Program-made: the position numbers and the translations under genes
Notes under the pieces: model-generated
Database searches by the model: none
Told to the model about the DNA's origin: nothing
The model's input: the letters and a program-made list of their open reading frames with translations, nothing else
In this document: in pieces, positions 14,131-20,727 of the stretch
Position numbering within the stretch: position 1 is the first letter of the stretch
How the letters are laid out: each line of letters begins with the position of its first letter
Source of the DNA: a virus
DNA length: 32,272 nucleotides
Strand: one strand, 5' to 3'
IMG/VR virus record: IMGVR_UViG_3300033552_000039
Coordinates: 1-32,272 of that record

Positions 14131-15339
14131 ATGAAAATAGAAATTAAACTTATTACTTCCCGAAAAGAATCAGCTGAAGGGTTTCCGTTGGTGGTGGAAA
14201 TCGCGCACCAAAATAAACGTAAATCTAAAACAATTGCTTTTTGTGCAGCTAATCATTTTATCCAGGACGGAAAAACGATTTCGAGCAAGCATCCTGATTA
14301 TGATGTTTTGGCACCTATCATAATGGAGTTGAAAATTAGAGCTAGAAAACTGATATTAAGCTGTGTTACCGATGTTGAAAAAACATATCAAGACATGTTT
14401 GCTATGGATTTTTCGCAAATTGGATTTTTAGATTATGCTAATAAATTGATTGCTGAAATGAAAAGCGTGGCTGAAAATGTAGGGAAGTATGATTTGAAGG
14501 CTAAAAATAAATTATTAGGAAACATTAGGTGTTATGATAATGTGATCGCGCAATTCGGGAATTTTGGTAAAAACGTCTCTTTGCAAAATTTGGATTATGA
14601 AATTTTAATGCGTTTTAAGAACTACAATATTAGCATTGGGAATTCGAAACCTACGATACATTTGTATTTGCGCACTTTGCGCTCTATTTATAATAAAGGA
14701 ATTCTGATGCACAAGTTTGCGGACCAAAAGCCATTTAATGGCGTTTTTGATGGATTGAAAACCAGAAGCTTTGATTCTCAAAAAAAGTACCTTGATCGTG
14801 AAACATTGGTAAAATTGGAAAATTTAGACCTGAAAAATGAAAAGCAGAAATATGTAGATCTATTTTTGTTGCAGTTTTATTTTGGTGGTTGTGATTTGAT
14901 TGATTTGTATTACCTGAAAAAAAGACAAATACGTAAAGGGCGTATTGTTTTTGAACGTACTAAAACGAATACTGGAACCCGAATTGATTTGAAAGTGCAC
15001 CCAAAAGCAAGCGCGCTATTGGCAAAATATCCAAATGATGGTGATTGGTTGTTCCCCTGGAAAAAAGAGAATGAATCCTATATTACTTTTCGCAGGAATT
15101 ACCAAAGGGATATTTTGATAGTTCAAACAAAAAATAAGATTGAAGTGTTGCCTGATGGTGGTAATCTTGCTATAAAAGTGGCTCGCCATACCTTTGCTAA
15201 CTTAGCAAAAACCCTGAATATTGAAACCGATGTGATCCGGGAACTTATGGGCCACGAGCGGGACGATGTTGATAATTACTACAAAGACAAATATCCTGAA
15301 GTTGTACGGGATAAAGCGCTGTTTGATGTTATTGGATAA
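14131..15339 (+). CDS. int: Tyrosine-recombinase integrase
   Basis: A 402-residue integrase next to attP. I place the start at ATG 14131; an open frame reaches back to 13921 but that would translate the tRNA core. Residues 1-75 are an arm-binding domain ('KIEIKLITSRKES'), about 95-200 the SAM-like core-binding domain, and 220-402 the catalytic domain with 'VARHTFA' (Arg352, His353), 'LMGHERDD' (His375) and 'NYYKDKYPE' with nucleophile Tyr384 nine residues after His375. The box I arginine is not seen: the equivalent stretch reads 'FYFGGCDLIDLYYLK' (251-265) with Gly in place of Arg. It should catalyse attP x attB recombination at tRNA-Arg(UCU), helped by the Xis-like protein at 17690. Confidence 0.92.
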   Translation: MKIEIKLITSRKESAEGFPLVVEIAHQNKRKSKTIAFCAANHFIQDGKTISSKHPDYDVLAPIIMELKIRARKLILSCVTDVEKTYQDMFAMDFSQIGFLDYANKLIAEMKSVAENVGKYDLKAKNKLLGNIRCYDNVIAQFGNFGKNVSLQNLDYEILMRFKNYNISIGNSKPTIHLYLRTLRSIYNKGILMHKFADQKPFNGVFDGLKTRSFDSQKKYLDRETLVKLENLDLKNEKQKYVDLFLLQFYFGGCDLIDLYYLKKRQIRKGRIVFERTKTNTGTRIDLKVHPKASALLAKYPNDGDWLFPWKKENESYITFRRNYQRDILIVQTKNKIEVLPDGGNLAIKVARHTFANLAKTLNIETDVIRELMGHERDDVDNYYKDKYPEVVRDKALFDVIG

Positions 15340-15348
15340 ATAGATTTT

Positions 15349-15377
15349 ATTAGTTTAGTTTTTAATTTTAAACTGAT
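15349..15377. terminator. Weak hairpin between convergent genes
   Basis: Imperfect 9-bp stem (15349-15357 with 15369-15377, one mismatch) around a T-rich loop, between the ends of the integrase and the convergent gene at 15395. AT-only composition makes it weak; a bidirectional terminator role is a guess. Confidence 0.3.
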
Positions 15378-15394
15378 ATAAATATGAGTATTGT

Positions 15395-15880
15395 CTATTC
15401 ATCTTTAGTTTCGAAGTTGATAGCGTATTCGTCTTTAAAAAATTTAGCTAGTGAATTCCATGTTTTTACAGTACTAATTTTTCTTTCATTAAAAAAAAAG
15501 CAGAAAACATTGTCTTCTACATTAAAAGATAAATATTTAAGATAAGCGTTGTCATAAGACTCGACAAAACGCTGCATTAATTGATGTTTTAAAGATTTTT
15601 CAAGAATACTGATATAAATAATAGTTTTATCTTCTGATTCTAATTTAAAATCAAAGATATGTTTTATAGTTAATGCTAATTCCTTACAATAGTTTTCAGG
15701 AATACTACTTGCTTTAGCAATAACCATTTCAACAACGTTTTCTTGTAAGAAGTCGTTGTTAAAATGCATTTTTTCGTTATCTAAACTTTCGAATGCAAGA
15801 ATTGTAGTATTTACTTGTGGTGTAGTTATAATAAAACGAGAGCTTTCAGGGCTCTCGTCATGCTGTGTATAATTTAACAT
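15395..15880 (-). CDS. Unknown protein of accessory cassette, 161 residues
   Basis: A soluble acidic protein without signal peptide, membrane helix or recognisable motif. The first part is Thr/Ser-rich strands; residues 45-125 look helical ('ENVVEMVIAKASSIP', 'KSLKHQLMQRFVES'); a Phe-rich strand 'NVFCFFFNERK' lies near 125-135. It is the second gene of a two-gene minus-strand unit, 10 bases downstream of a 52-residue gene and a clear promoter. The unit is bracketed by two copies of the integrase 3' end. Accessory genes here are often made in lysogens (superinfection exclusion, defence), but nothing in the sequence proves it. Confidence 0.75.
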   Translation of the reverse strand: MLNYTQHDESPESSRFIITTPQVNTTILAFESLDNEKMHFNNDFLQENVVEMVIAKASSIPENYCKELALTIKHIFDFKLESEDKTIIYISILEKSLKHQLMQRFVESYDNAYLKYLSFNVEDNVFCFFFNERKISTVKTWNSLAKFFKDEYAINFETKDE

Positions 15881-15890
15881 ATGCTAATCT

Positions 15891-16049
15891 CTATTGAATA
15901 CTTAAAGAACCAGATTTGTAATCACATACTAGCTTGGTTAAACGTTCAGCTTTTTCTGCCATTAATTTGTTCAACTTAAACTTTGTCTCATCCGAAACAA
16001 TGTTTTTAGGAACAAATTCAATTCCCTTGGTGTTAAACTTCTTTTCCAT
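15891..16049 (-). CDS. Small basic helical protein, 52 residues
   Basis: ATG at 16049, TAG at 15891 on the minus strand. The product starts 'MEKKFNTKGIEFVPKN' and continues as a Lys/Glu-rich amphipathic helix ('DETKFKLNKLMAEKAERLTK'), ending after a single Cys. It lies 46 bases downstream of a strong TACCTTTG promoter box and 10 bases before the 161-residue gene, so the two are very likely co-transcribed. Size and order (small then larger) would fit a regulator or antitoxin-like partner; this is conjecture. Confidence 0.65.
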   Translation of the reverse strand: MEKKFNTKGIEFVPKNIVSDETKFKLNKLMAEKAERLTKLVCDYKSGSLSIQ

Positions 16050-16094
16050 TTTTTCTTTAGTTTACTTATTTTTTTCTTTCTCTTTTTGAGGGTG

Positions 16095-16102
16095 CAAAGG
16101 TA
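16095..16102 (-). promoter_or_regulatory. Bacteroidota -7 box for the accessory cassette
   Basis: Reverse strand reads TACCTTTG followed by C, a perfect TAnnTTTG match, in an extremely AT-rich stretch. It is 46 bases upstream of the 16049 start and would drive both cassette genes independently of the late and early operons. Confidence 0.65.
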
Positions 16103-16242
16103 ATTTTTTTATTTGATATAAAAAAAATAAAAATTTTAAACTTTTATTTAAATTAAATAATTTATTAACACTTTGTTCCCACACAGTAATATTATTAAAT
16201 ATTTTTTGTATTACAATATTTTTTATGATTTTTAACACTTAT

Positions 16243-16325
16243 ATAATTACCACAAAGGCAAATGTCCTGAAGCTGTACGGGATAAAGCGCTGTTTGATAT
16301 TATTGGCTCTTTTGAGTGTTTATAG
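16243..16325 (+). pseudogene. Relic of an integrase 3' end
   Basis: Bases 16243-16306 match 15272-15335, the last codons of the integrase, at 59 of 64 positions; all five differences are transitions and all change the amino acid. In frame it reads 'NYHKGKCPEAVRDKALFDIIG' and runs on to a TAG at 16323-16325; the residue matching catalytic Tyr384 is His. No integrase sequence precedes it. It is therefore a leftover or imported fragment of a related integrase, and together with the intact copy it brackets the minus-strand cassette. The stretch 16103-16242 to its left is very AT-rich and shows no gene. Confidence 0.85.
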
Positions 16326-16330
16326 TAGGT

Positions 16331-16846
16331 TTATGTTTTGCTTTTAAAAAGAGTAAAGGTGTTTTTTATTAATTCTTTTTTGTCTTCTTTAACTTCTAGG
16401 GTAATATATCCGTCATAAGTATAGATTCTAAATTTATTGATAGGATTAATTGAAAGTAGATTTATTTGTATGTCTGAAATTATATACTTTGTAAGCAGCC
16501 TATTGGCGCAATCTAGTCTAGACCCTTGTTTTAATTCTAATGTTTCATTGTTTTCTAGTAATAATATTATTTTATCTTCATTGTTATTAATGCAAAGCAT
16601 CCCTCCTATTTGAATATCAAGTTGAAGTATTTTTGTTGCATTAATTTGTTTTAATGATAAAAATATGTTGTTAAATAATCCTTTTGCAATATTATCAGTT
16701 CCTTGCCATTCAGTATTTTTTGAAGCGTTTACTTGGATAATGTTGTCTTTTGTAAACTCGTCAACATATCTTGTTGAAATTTGTTGTGAAAAAATTGAAC
16801 AACTGAAAAATAAAAAAATCAAGGTTGTTTTAATTTTATCAATCAT
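16331..16846 (-). CDS. Exported unknown protein, 171 residues
   Basis: Begins with a typical flavobacterial signal peptide ('MIDKIKTTLIFLFFSCSIFS' then QQ, cleavage near residues 20-21). The mature part is predicted mixed alpha/beta with two Cys (in 'GGMLCINNNED' and 'GSRLDCANRLL') that could pair. No family recognised. The gene has its own TATATTTG box immediately upstream, within the gap after the repressor gene, so it can be expressed in the lysogen without late transcription. Together these points make it a lysogenic-conversion (moron) candidate acting in the envelope. Confidence 0.75.
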   Translation of the reverse strand: MIDKIKTTLIFLFFSCSIFSQQISTRYVDEFTKDNIIQVNASKNTEWQGTDNIAKGLFNNIFLSLKQINATKILQLDIQIGGMLCINNNEDKIILLLENNETLELKQGSRLDCANRLLTKYIISDIQINLLSINPINKFRIYTYDGYITLEVKEDKKELIKNTFTLFKSKT

Positions 16847-16882
16847 AAAAGTATTTTTTTTTCATAAAAGTAATTTTTCTTT

Positions 16883-16890
16883 CAAATATA
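16883..16890 (-). promoter_or_regulatory. -7 box for the exported protein
   Basis: Reverse strand TATATTTG, a perfect TAnnTTTG, 37 bases upstream of the start at 16846 and just past the repressor stop at 16897. It allows separate transcription of the exported gene. Confidence 0.6.
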
Positions 16891-16896
16891 ATTATT

Positions 16897-17277
16897 TTAA
16901 TCTTCGTCTTCAAAAAAATCCTTAAATTCAATACTGTTTTTTCTTAATAAACTTTGAAGTTTATGAATTTCTTTTAATAATTTACTTTCTCTTTCAATAC
17001 AATTGACATATTTTGTCAGATCTAAATTAGGATCAGTATAAACTGCGGGTGGTTCTTCTATTTTATTCTCGTCACTTCCTAAAATCCTTTTCTCAAAAAA
17101 CTCTATAATTTCATTTAGCGAATTCTCTTGCGGGTTCTTGCTTGTTCCGTTTAATATTCTTTGGATGCCAGCTTCGGTCAATTTTGTGTTTTTAGAAATA
17201 GTATTTGCGCTAATCTTTAATTCTTTTTGATTTTTCAACACAAAATTTAATTTTTCTTGTTTATTTAAGTCGTACAT
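16897..17277 (-). CDS. CI-like lysogeny repressor
   Basis: A 126-residue protein from ATG 17277 (an in-frame upstream ATG at 17316 exists, but it would lie at the operator edge). Residues about 22-50 form a helix-turn-helix ('SANTISKNTKLTEAGIQRIL' then NGTSKNP), the classic DNA-binding part; a linker with Pro residues follows, then a C-terminal coiled coil (about 95-115) that would give dimers. There is no LexA-like peptidase Ser-Lys dyad, so induction would not use RecA autocleavage. It is transcribed leftward, divergent from the early operon, with paired TATCGATA sites between them. Confidence 0.82.
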   Translation of the reverse strand: MYDLNKQEKLNFVLKNQKELKISANTISKNTKLTEAGIQRILNGTSKNPQENSLNEIIEFFEKRILGSDENKIEEPPAVYTDPNLDLTKYVNCIERESKLLKEIHKLQSLLRKNSIEFKDFFEDED

Positions 17278-17319
17278 TATTAGGTAGTTATAAATTAATA
17301 TTAAATAAGTTTGCATTTT

Positions 17320-17348
17320 TATCGATATAATATGTATTTGTATCGATA
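17320..17348. promoter_or_regulatory. Paired operators of the lysogeny switch
   Basis: The 8-bp palindrome TATCGATA occurs at 17320-17327 and 17341-17348, starts 21 bp apart (two helical turns), between the divergent repressor and early genes. The second copy adjoins the rightward -7 box. This is the expected arrangement for a dimeric repressor binding two operators. A third copy (GTATCGATAC, 20201-20210) lies inside the HNH gene. Confidence 0.65.
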
Positions 17349-17355
17349 CTTTAAT

Positions 17356-17363
17356 TATATTTG
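17356..17363 (+). promoter_or_regulatory. Early rightward promoter -7 box
   Basis: TATATTTG, a perfect Bacteroidota -7 box, 7 bases right of the second TATCGATA operator, so repressor there would block it. A TTTG at 17337-17340 is closer than the usual -33 spacing. It should transcribe the early genes from 17430 on. Confidence 0.6.
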
Positions 17364-17429
17364 TCCTGTCAAATAATACAAATGAACATTACAATATGTG
17401 TGCCAACCTTGACAAGACAATACAAATAT

Positions 17430-17687
17430 ATGAAAAACTTGATACAAATTGACCCTGTTGATGACGAAATGGCTTTGCTAGGTAATGCTGTTTTTATTTT
17501 AAACAACTACAAAAAAGTAGGTTTTGTAAAAAGAGAATCTTTTGTGGAGCTAATTATGGATGAAGATAAGTCTTACCATACACTGCAAGGAATGCAGAAA
17601 TTAAATAATTTTTGGGCCGGTCGTGTAAAAGATAAATCCTTGAATGAAGATTTAACTCGAATTCTTGAAAACATGAAATCGGAATAA
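17430..17687 (+). CDS. First early gene, Cro-position regulator candidate
   Basis: The most probable start is ATG 17430 (85 residues); ATG 17382 is also possible (101 residues), but lies only about 12 bases after the likely transcript start. The product is helical, with 'PVDDEMALLGNAVFILNNY' and 'YHTLQGMQKLNNFWAGRVKD'. It is divergent from the repressor and immediately right of the operators, where phages put Cro. I do not see a standard HTH, so a regulator role rests on position only. It is followed 2 bases later by the Xis-like gene. Confidence 0.65.
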   Translation: MKNLIQIDPVDDEMALLGNAVFILNNYKKVGFVKRESFVELIMDEDKSYHTLQGMQKLNNFWAGRVKDKSLNEDLTRILENMKSE

Positions 17688-17689
17688 TT

Positions 17690-18001
17690 ATGTCAAAACT
17701 TAACTACATAAACGCAACTGATTTTATTGAGACGCTTAAATCTCATGGACTCGTAATTGTTTCTATTCGGGAATTTGAAGCGGGAAAAGATTTGTTGCGT
17801 AAAAAGCTGATGCGTAGAAAAGCGCTTTCGCTTAAGGAAATTGCAGACAATAAATTGCTTCCTGTGAAGGATAAAAAAACGGTTAATGACTGGATTATTA
17901 ATGAAAAAATAAAACCTACTGAAACTTATCAAGAAGCAGGCGGATGTAAAAGAATAATGGTTTTAACAAGTGCAATAAGAAGATTAGGTTATGAAGACTG
18001 A
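17690..18001 (+). CDS. Excisionase-like HTH protein
   Basis: A 103-residue basic protein with a winged-helix/MerR-like pattern in its second half: 'ALSLKEIADNKLLPV' as first helix, 'DKKTVNDWIINEKIKPTETY' as turn and recognition helix plus wing, and 'KRIMVLTSAIRRLG' as final strand and helix. This resembles DNA-binding excisionases that read 'column' type target in Bacteroidota phages. Position in the early operon near the integrase module fits. It may instead be a transcription factor. Its stop overlaps the next start by 11 bases. Confidence 0.65.
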   Translation: MSKLNYINATDFIETLKSHGLVIVSIREFEAGKDLLRKKLMRRKALSLKEIADNKLLPVKDKKTVNDWIINEKIKPTETYQEAGGCKRIMVLTSAIRRLGYED

Positions 18002-18143
18002 AATAATAAAAACTACACCTGAAATAAAGGAAATCACTGTGATTGATGAAGTGGTTGTACAATGCAAAGGTGTTATTCTTTGTTACCCAGAAGCATATTT
18101 TGAAATGATTGAAACCTGTAAACTATGCGGAAAATGTGTGTAA
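17991..18143 (+). CDS. Cysteine-rich microprotein, 50 residues
   Basis: ATG at 17991, overlapping the Xis-like gene by 11 bases, TAA at 18141-18143. The product ends with 'CKLCGKCV', three Cys in CxxCxxC spacing, with two more Cys upstream (residues 25 and 31), which could form a zinc site. Overlap with both neighbours supports translation. No family recognised; small zinc proteins in early operons often modulate host or phage enzymes, which is speculation here. Confidence 0.6.
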   Translation: MKTEIIKTTPEIKEITVIDEVVVQCKGVILCYPEAYFEMIETCKLCGKCV

Positions 18144-18295
18144 TACAACTAAATGCTCCTGCAGTAATAAAAACGCCTGAAGAGCAATCGATTTTTGATC
18201 GCTATAAAAAGTGGTTGTATGAAGATGTTATACCTGGTCATATTGTAGAAAATTTTACAGCTGAAGTGCAAAAATTTAAACATAAAAAAAAATAA
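18125..18295 (+). CDS. Small early protein, 56 residues
   Basis: ATG at 18125 overlaps the end of the previous gene by 19 bases; ATG 18134 is an alternative that shortens the product by three residues. TAA at 18293-18295 is 3 bases before the next ATG. The product is soluble, with 'IFDRYKKWLYEDVIPGHIVE' in the middle and a Lys-rich end. No family recognised. Tight packing supports that it is real. Confidence 0.6.
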   Translation: MRKMCVIQLNAPAVIKTPEEQSIFDRYKKWLYEDVIPGHIVENFTAEVQKFKHKKK

Positions 18296-18298
18296 ATC

Positions 18299-18463
18299 AT
18301 GGAAATAGTAATGTTGATTTTTTGGTTTGTGATCATAGGTATTGCAGCTAGTATTTTGTTAATCACTTCTTGCTTTTTATTCTCTCTAGTAATTATTTTC
18401 TACAAAGTGTACTGTAAAAAAAATTCCAATAATCCCGATTTGTACAACGGTAAACTGGATTAG
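18299..18463 (+). CDS. Small membrane protein, 54 residues
   Basis: ATG at 18299, 3 bases after the previous stop; TAG at 18461-18463. Residues 3-35 are almost entirely hydrophobic and long enough for one long or two short membrane helices; the end is polar ('CKKNSNNPDLYNGKLD'). It is in the early operon. Candidate functions are superinfection exclusion or altered membrane state, but none is shown. Confidence 0.6.
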   Translation: MEIVMLIFWFVIIGIAASILLITSCFLFSLVIIFYKVYCKKNSNNPDLYNGKLD

Positions 18464-18478
18464 TTATATATAAATTAT

Positions 18479-18550
18479 ATGACAGAATATCGATGTTTTT
18501 ATTTGGTGGGAAATCATGTATGCCAGAAGATTTTCGAAGATTTTAAGTAG
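18479..18550 (+). CDS. Possible 23-residue microprotein
   Basis: ATG at 18479 and TAG at 18548-18550 give 'MTEYRCFYLVGNHVCQKIFE' plus three residues. It fits in the gap between two early genes and is spaced like its neighbours, but such a short frame can be chance. Confidence 0.25.
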   Translation: MTEYRCFYLVGNHVCQKIFEDFK

Positions 18551-18572
18551 TAACTAAATAATTAAATATAGA

Positions 18573-18992
18573 ATGGAAAAACAAATTTTACAAAGCGAAA
18601 GCGCCAGCGATCGATTGGAACAGTTGAAAAATTCGGCTGAAAAAGTAGAAGCATTCTCTTATCCTAGGGAATTGTCTACTGGCGAAATTCAAGAACTACA
18701 ATCGCACTTGTCGCAGGACATGATAACCGTGGACCAGGAAGAACAAAAATTAAAGGTTGCAAAAGAGATTTTTAAAGCTGCAACGAAGCCAGTAAAGCAA
18801 ACCATTGCTAAAAACTTGCAAATGATTCGAACTCAAGTTGAAGAAGTTAATGAAGATGTTTACCTATTAAAAGATGTCGAAGAAAGTAAAATGGGATATT
18901 ATTCTAAAGAAGGCAAGCTTGTTTTTGAGCGTAACCTGCGCCCAGAGGAACAACAGTACAGTATTACGGATCATTTGAGAAAAGCGCAATAA
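18573..18992 (+). CDS. Early helical protein of unknown function, 139 residues
   Basis: A soluble, charged, almost wholly helical protein. About residues 45-105 form a coiled coil ('DQEEQKLKVAKEIFKAATKP' and 'QTIAKNLQMIRTQVEEVNED'); the end has 'YYSKEGKLVFERNLRPEEQQ', likely a beta hairpin. It precedes the 236-residue gene by 2 bases, and the two are probably a functional pair in early DNA metabolism. I do not recognise the family. Confidence 0.75.
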   Translation: MEKQILQSESASDRLEQLKNSAEKVEAFSYPRELSTGEIQELQSHLSQDMITVDQEEQKLKVAKEIFKAATKPVKQTIAKNLQMIRTQVEEVNEDVYLLKDVEESKMGYYSKEGKLVFERNLRPEEQQYSITDHLRKAQ

Positions 18993-18994
18993 TC

Positions 18995-19705
18995 ATGGAA
19001 AAAGAATTGAAAATTACCGTAGAAAATGGTGTGAAGGAATTGGTCATCTTGAATGGTGCTGCCGAACCTGTTTATCATTTAAAAAGTATTGATGTAAAAG
19101 ATGCTTCAATTGTAGCAGTACATGAATTTTTAGTAAAAAAGGGTATTGAGAATGAAGATGTAATGAACTCTAAGATTGAGTTTTCATATAATGAATTGTT
19201 TTTGAACTTGTATTATTCTATTCGTAGAAGAAATCCTGACACGATCAAGGGGGTTTTAAAGTTGCATCCTGATTTAAAGAAATTTGATATTAATGGATCT
19301 AAAACGTACAACACTTTTGAATTGGCTGATTTTATCAAAATGAATCGCCATTATTTTGAAAACAAAGAATACGCAATGAAATTAGTTTCTGAATTGCGTG
19401 GTTTTGAAGGTAAGGTAAATAGAGATATTGAAGCTAAAGCAGATACTAGAGGAAATGCAAAGATGTTGATTAATCAGGTTGTAGAATCTAATATTCCAGC
19501 TGGATTTCATTTAGTTCTTCCTGTTTTTGTTGGTCAAGAAAAAGTAAGGCTGGCGGTTGAGATAAATATTACATCAGATTTCAGTTGTTCATTGATTTCT
19601 CCTGATTTAAAACAATTAATTGATGAAGAAACGAAAGTAATCATTGGCGGTGAATTAGATAAAATCAAACTATTGCAACCGGATTTAAAAATTTTTGAAT
19701 TATAA
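18995..19705 (+). CDS. Early protein, 236 residues (weak DUF2303/YfdQ resemblance)
   Basis: A soluble protein: residues 1-50 beta strands; 65-150 helices with 'TYNTFELADFIKMNRHYFEN' and 'RDIEAKADTRGNAKMLINQV'; 155-235 strands with 'IPAGFHLVLPVFVGQEKVRL'. The order (an edge helix naming a field position, then a 'P-x-F-x-G' strand) loosely resembles DUF2303 proteins of phage early regions, but I hold this weakly. It is coupled to the preceding gene by a 2-base gap and precedes a possible DnaA-like gene. Confidence 0.72.
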   Translation: MEKELKITVENGVKELVILNGAAEPVYHLKSIDVKDASIVAVHEFLVKKGIENEDVMNSKIEFSYNELFLNLYYSIRRRNPDTIKGVLKLHPDLKKFDINGSKTYNTFELADFIKMNRHYFENKEYAMKLVSELRGFEGKVNRDIEAKADTRGNAKMLINQVVESNIPAGFHLVLPVFVGQEKVRLAVEINITSDFSCSLISPDLKQLIDEETKVIIGGELDKIKLLQPDLKIFEL

Positions 19706-19709
19706 AATT

Positions 19710-20030
19710 ATGAATACAACCACTTTTAACCTTGAAAAAGCCAAAATAATAGAAGATGCTGTGTGCGTGGAGTTTGGTTGTAGTATTTACGAAATCGTGT
19801 GTTTTAAAAATACTTTTTTAAAGAAAGTGGTTGTTTTTCTTTTATCTAAAGTTCACGGTTACAATAAGCGAAATATTGGGCACAAGTACCAAATCACATA
19901 TTTGTATGTGCCTACGGTTGTAGCGGAACTGGAATGGCAGTTTAAGAATGTTCAGGCGTTCCAGGTGTCGATTAATAATGTTTGTAAAAAAATAGGGTAT
20001 GAGCAGGATTTGGACTTTGCAGGAAGATAA
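19710..20030 (+). CDS. Small DnaA domain IV-like protein
   Basis: A 106-residue protein from ATG 19710, 4 bases after the previous stop (an earlier non-ATG start at 19695 would overlap that gene). Residues about 30-75 read 'KKVVVFLLSKVHGYNKRNIG' and 'HKYQITYLYVPTVV', the pattern of the DnaA C-terminal DNA-binding domain (helix, then a basic loop, then helix 'IG-x-x-y-x-x-T-x-x-x-x-V'). No AAA+ domain is present, so at most it is the DNA-binding domain. It may help at the phage origin. The last 32 bases overlap the next gene. Confidence 0.6.
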   Translation: MNTTTFNLEKAKIIEDAVCVEFGCSIYEIVCFKNTFLKKVVVFLLSKVHGYNKRNIGHKYQITYLYVPTVVAELEWQFKNVQAFQVSINNVCKKIGYEQDLDFAGR

Positions 20031-20727
20031 TATTTTGCGTGAAAAATATCCTGATTTATTGACTTCTGATTTGGTTAATTTTTTACCAGGTAGGACATAT
20101 TCAAGTATTACTGGTCACGCAAATGTTTTAGGAATAAAAAAAAGTGAATTGTTTTATTCCCTTGGTATGGGTGGTCGAATATCAAATTGTAATGACATTG
20201 GTATCGATACCAGATTTAAAATAAATAAACCAGGTTGGAATAAAGGCAAAAAGCAAAAGGACTACATGTCGCCTGAAAAAATTGAGAGAACAAAAGCGAC
20301 TCGATTTAAAAAAGGTCAGGACCCGCATAATACAGTTCCTTTAGGTACGGAGAGAATTTCAAAGGATGGTTATGTTGAAATAAAAATTAGGCACTTAAAA
20401 AATGGAGAAGCCAATAATAAAAATTTTGTTTCGAAGCATCGGATGATCTACCAAGAACACTTTGGTCCAATCCCGGAGAATTGCAATGTAGAATTTATTG
20501 ATGGTAATAGAATGAATTTTGAGCCTTCAAATTTTATTTTAAGGTCTAAGATTGAAAACTTTCTAAAAAATACAATGTCGGATGCTTCGGTTGTAAAGCG
20601 TTTTTTAAGGGTTAAGGAACTGGAATTGGTTAATAGAATTATCAAAGACATGCCGGAGGTTATAAAGCTAAAAAGGAATGCCATTAAATTAAACCAAAAA
20701 ATAAATAAAAAAGAAAATGCAAAATAA
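19999..20727 (+). CDS. HNH-type protein with N-terminal Myb-like domain
   Basis: A 242-residue protein. Residues 1-50 match the SANT/Myb-like HTH often fused to phage HNH proteins ('WTLQEDNILREKYPD', 'LPGRTYSSITGHANVLGIKK'). About 115-180 is the HNH part: 'VSKHRMIYQEHFGPIPENC' then 'NVEFIDGNRMNFEPSNFIL'. The place of the second catalytic His carries Glu-Phe before 'IDGN', as in a known variant group ('VIFKDGN'), so nuclease activity is uncertain. The C-terminal 60 residues are a basic helix bundle. Starts within the previous gene (32-base overlap) and ends within the next (11 bases). A repressor-type palindrome (20201-20210) is embedded. Confidence 0.8.
   Translation: MSRIWTLQEDNILREKYPDLLTSDLVNFLPGRTYSSITGHANVLGIKKSELFYSLGMGGRISNCNDIGIDTRFKINKPGWNKGKKQKDYMSPEKIERTKATRFKKGQDPHNTVPLGTERISKDGYVEIKIRHLKNGEANNKNFVSKHRMIYQEHFGPIPENCNVEFIDGNRMNFEPSNFILRSKIENFLKNTMSDASVVKRFLRVKELELVNRIIKDMPEVIKLKRNAIKLNQKINKKENAK

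Noticed and set aside
16665-16925. Plus-strand frame across the exported protein and repressor end
   Set aside because: It is antisense to two well-supported minus-strand genes, contains the promoter box and has no protein-like pattern.
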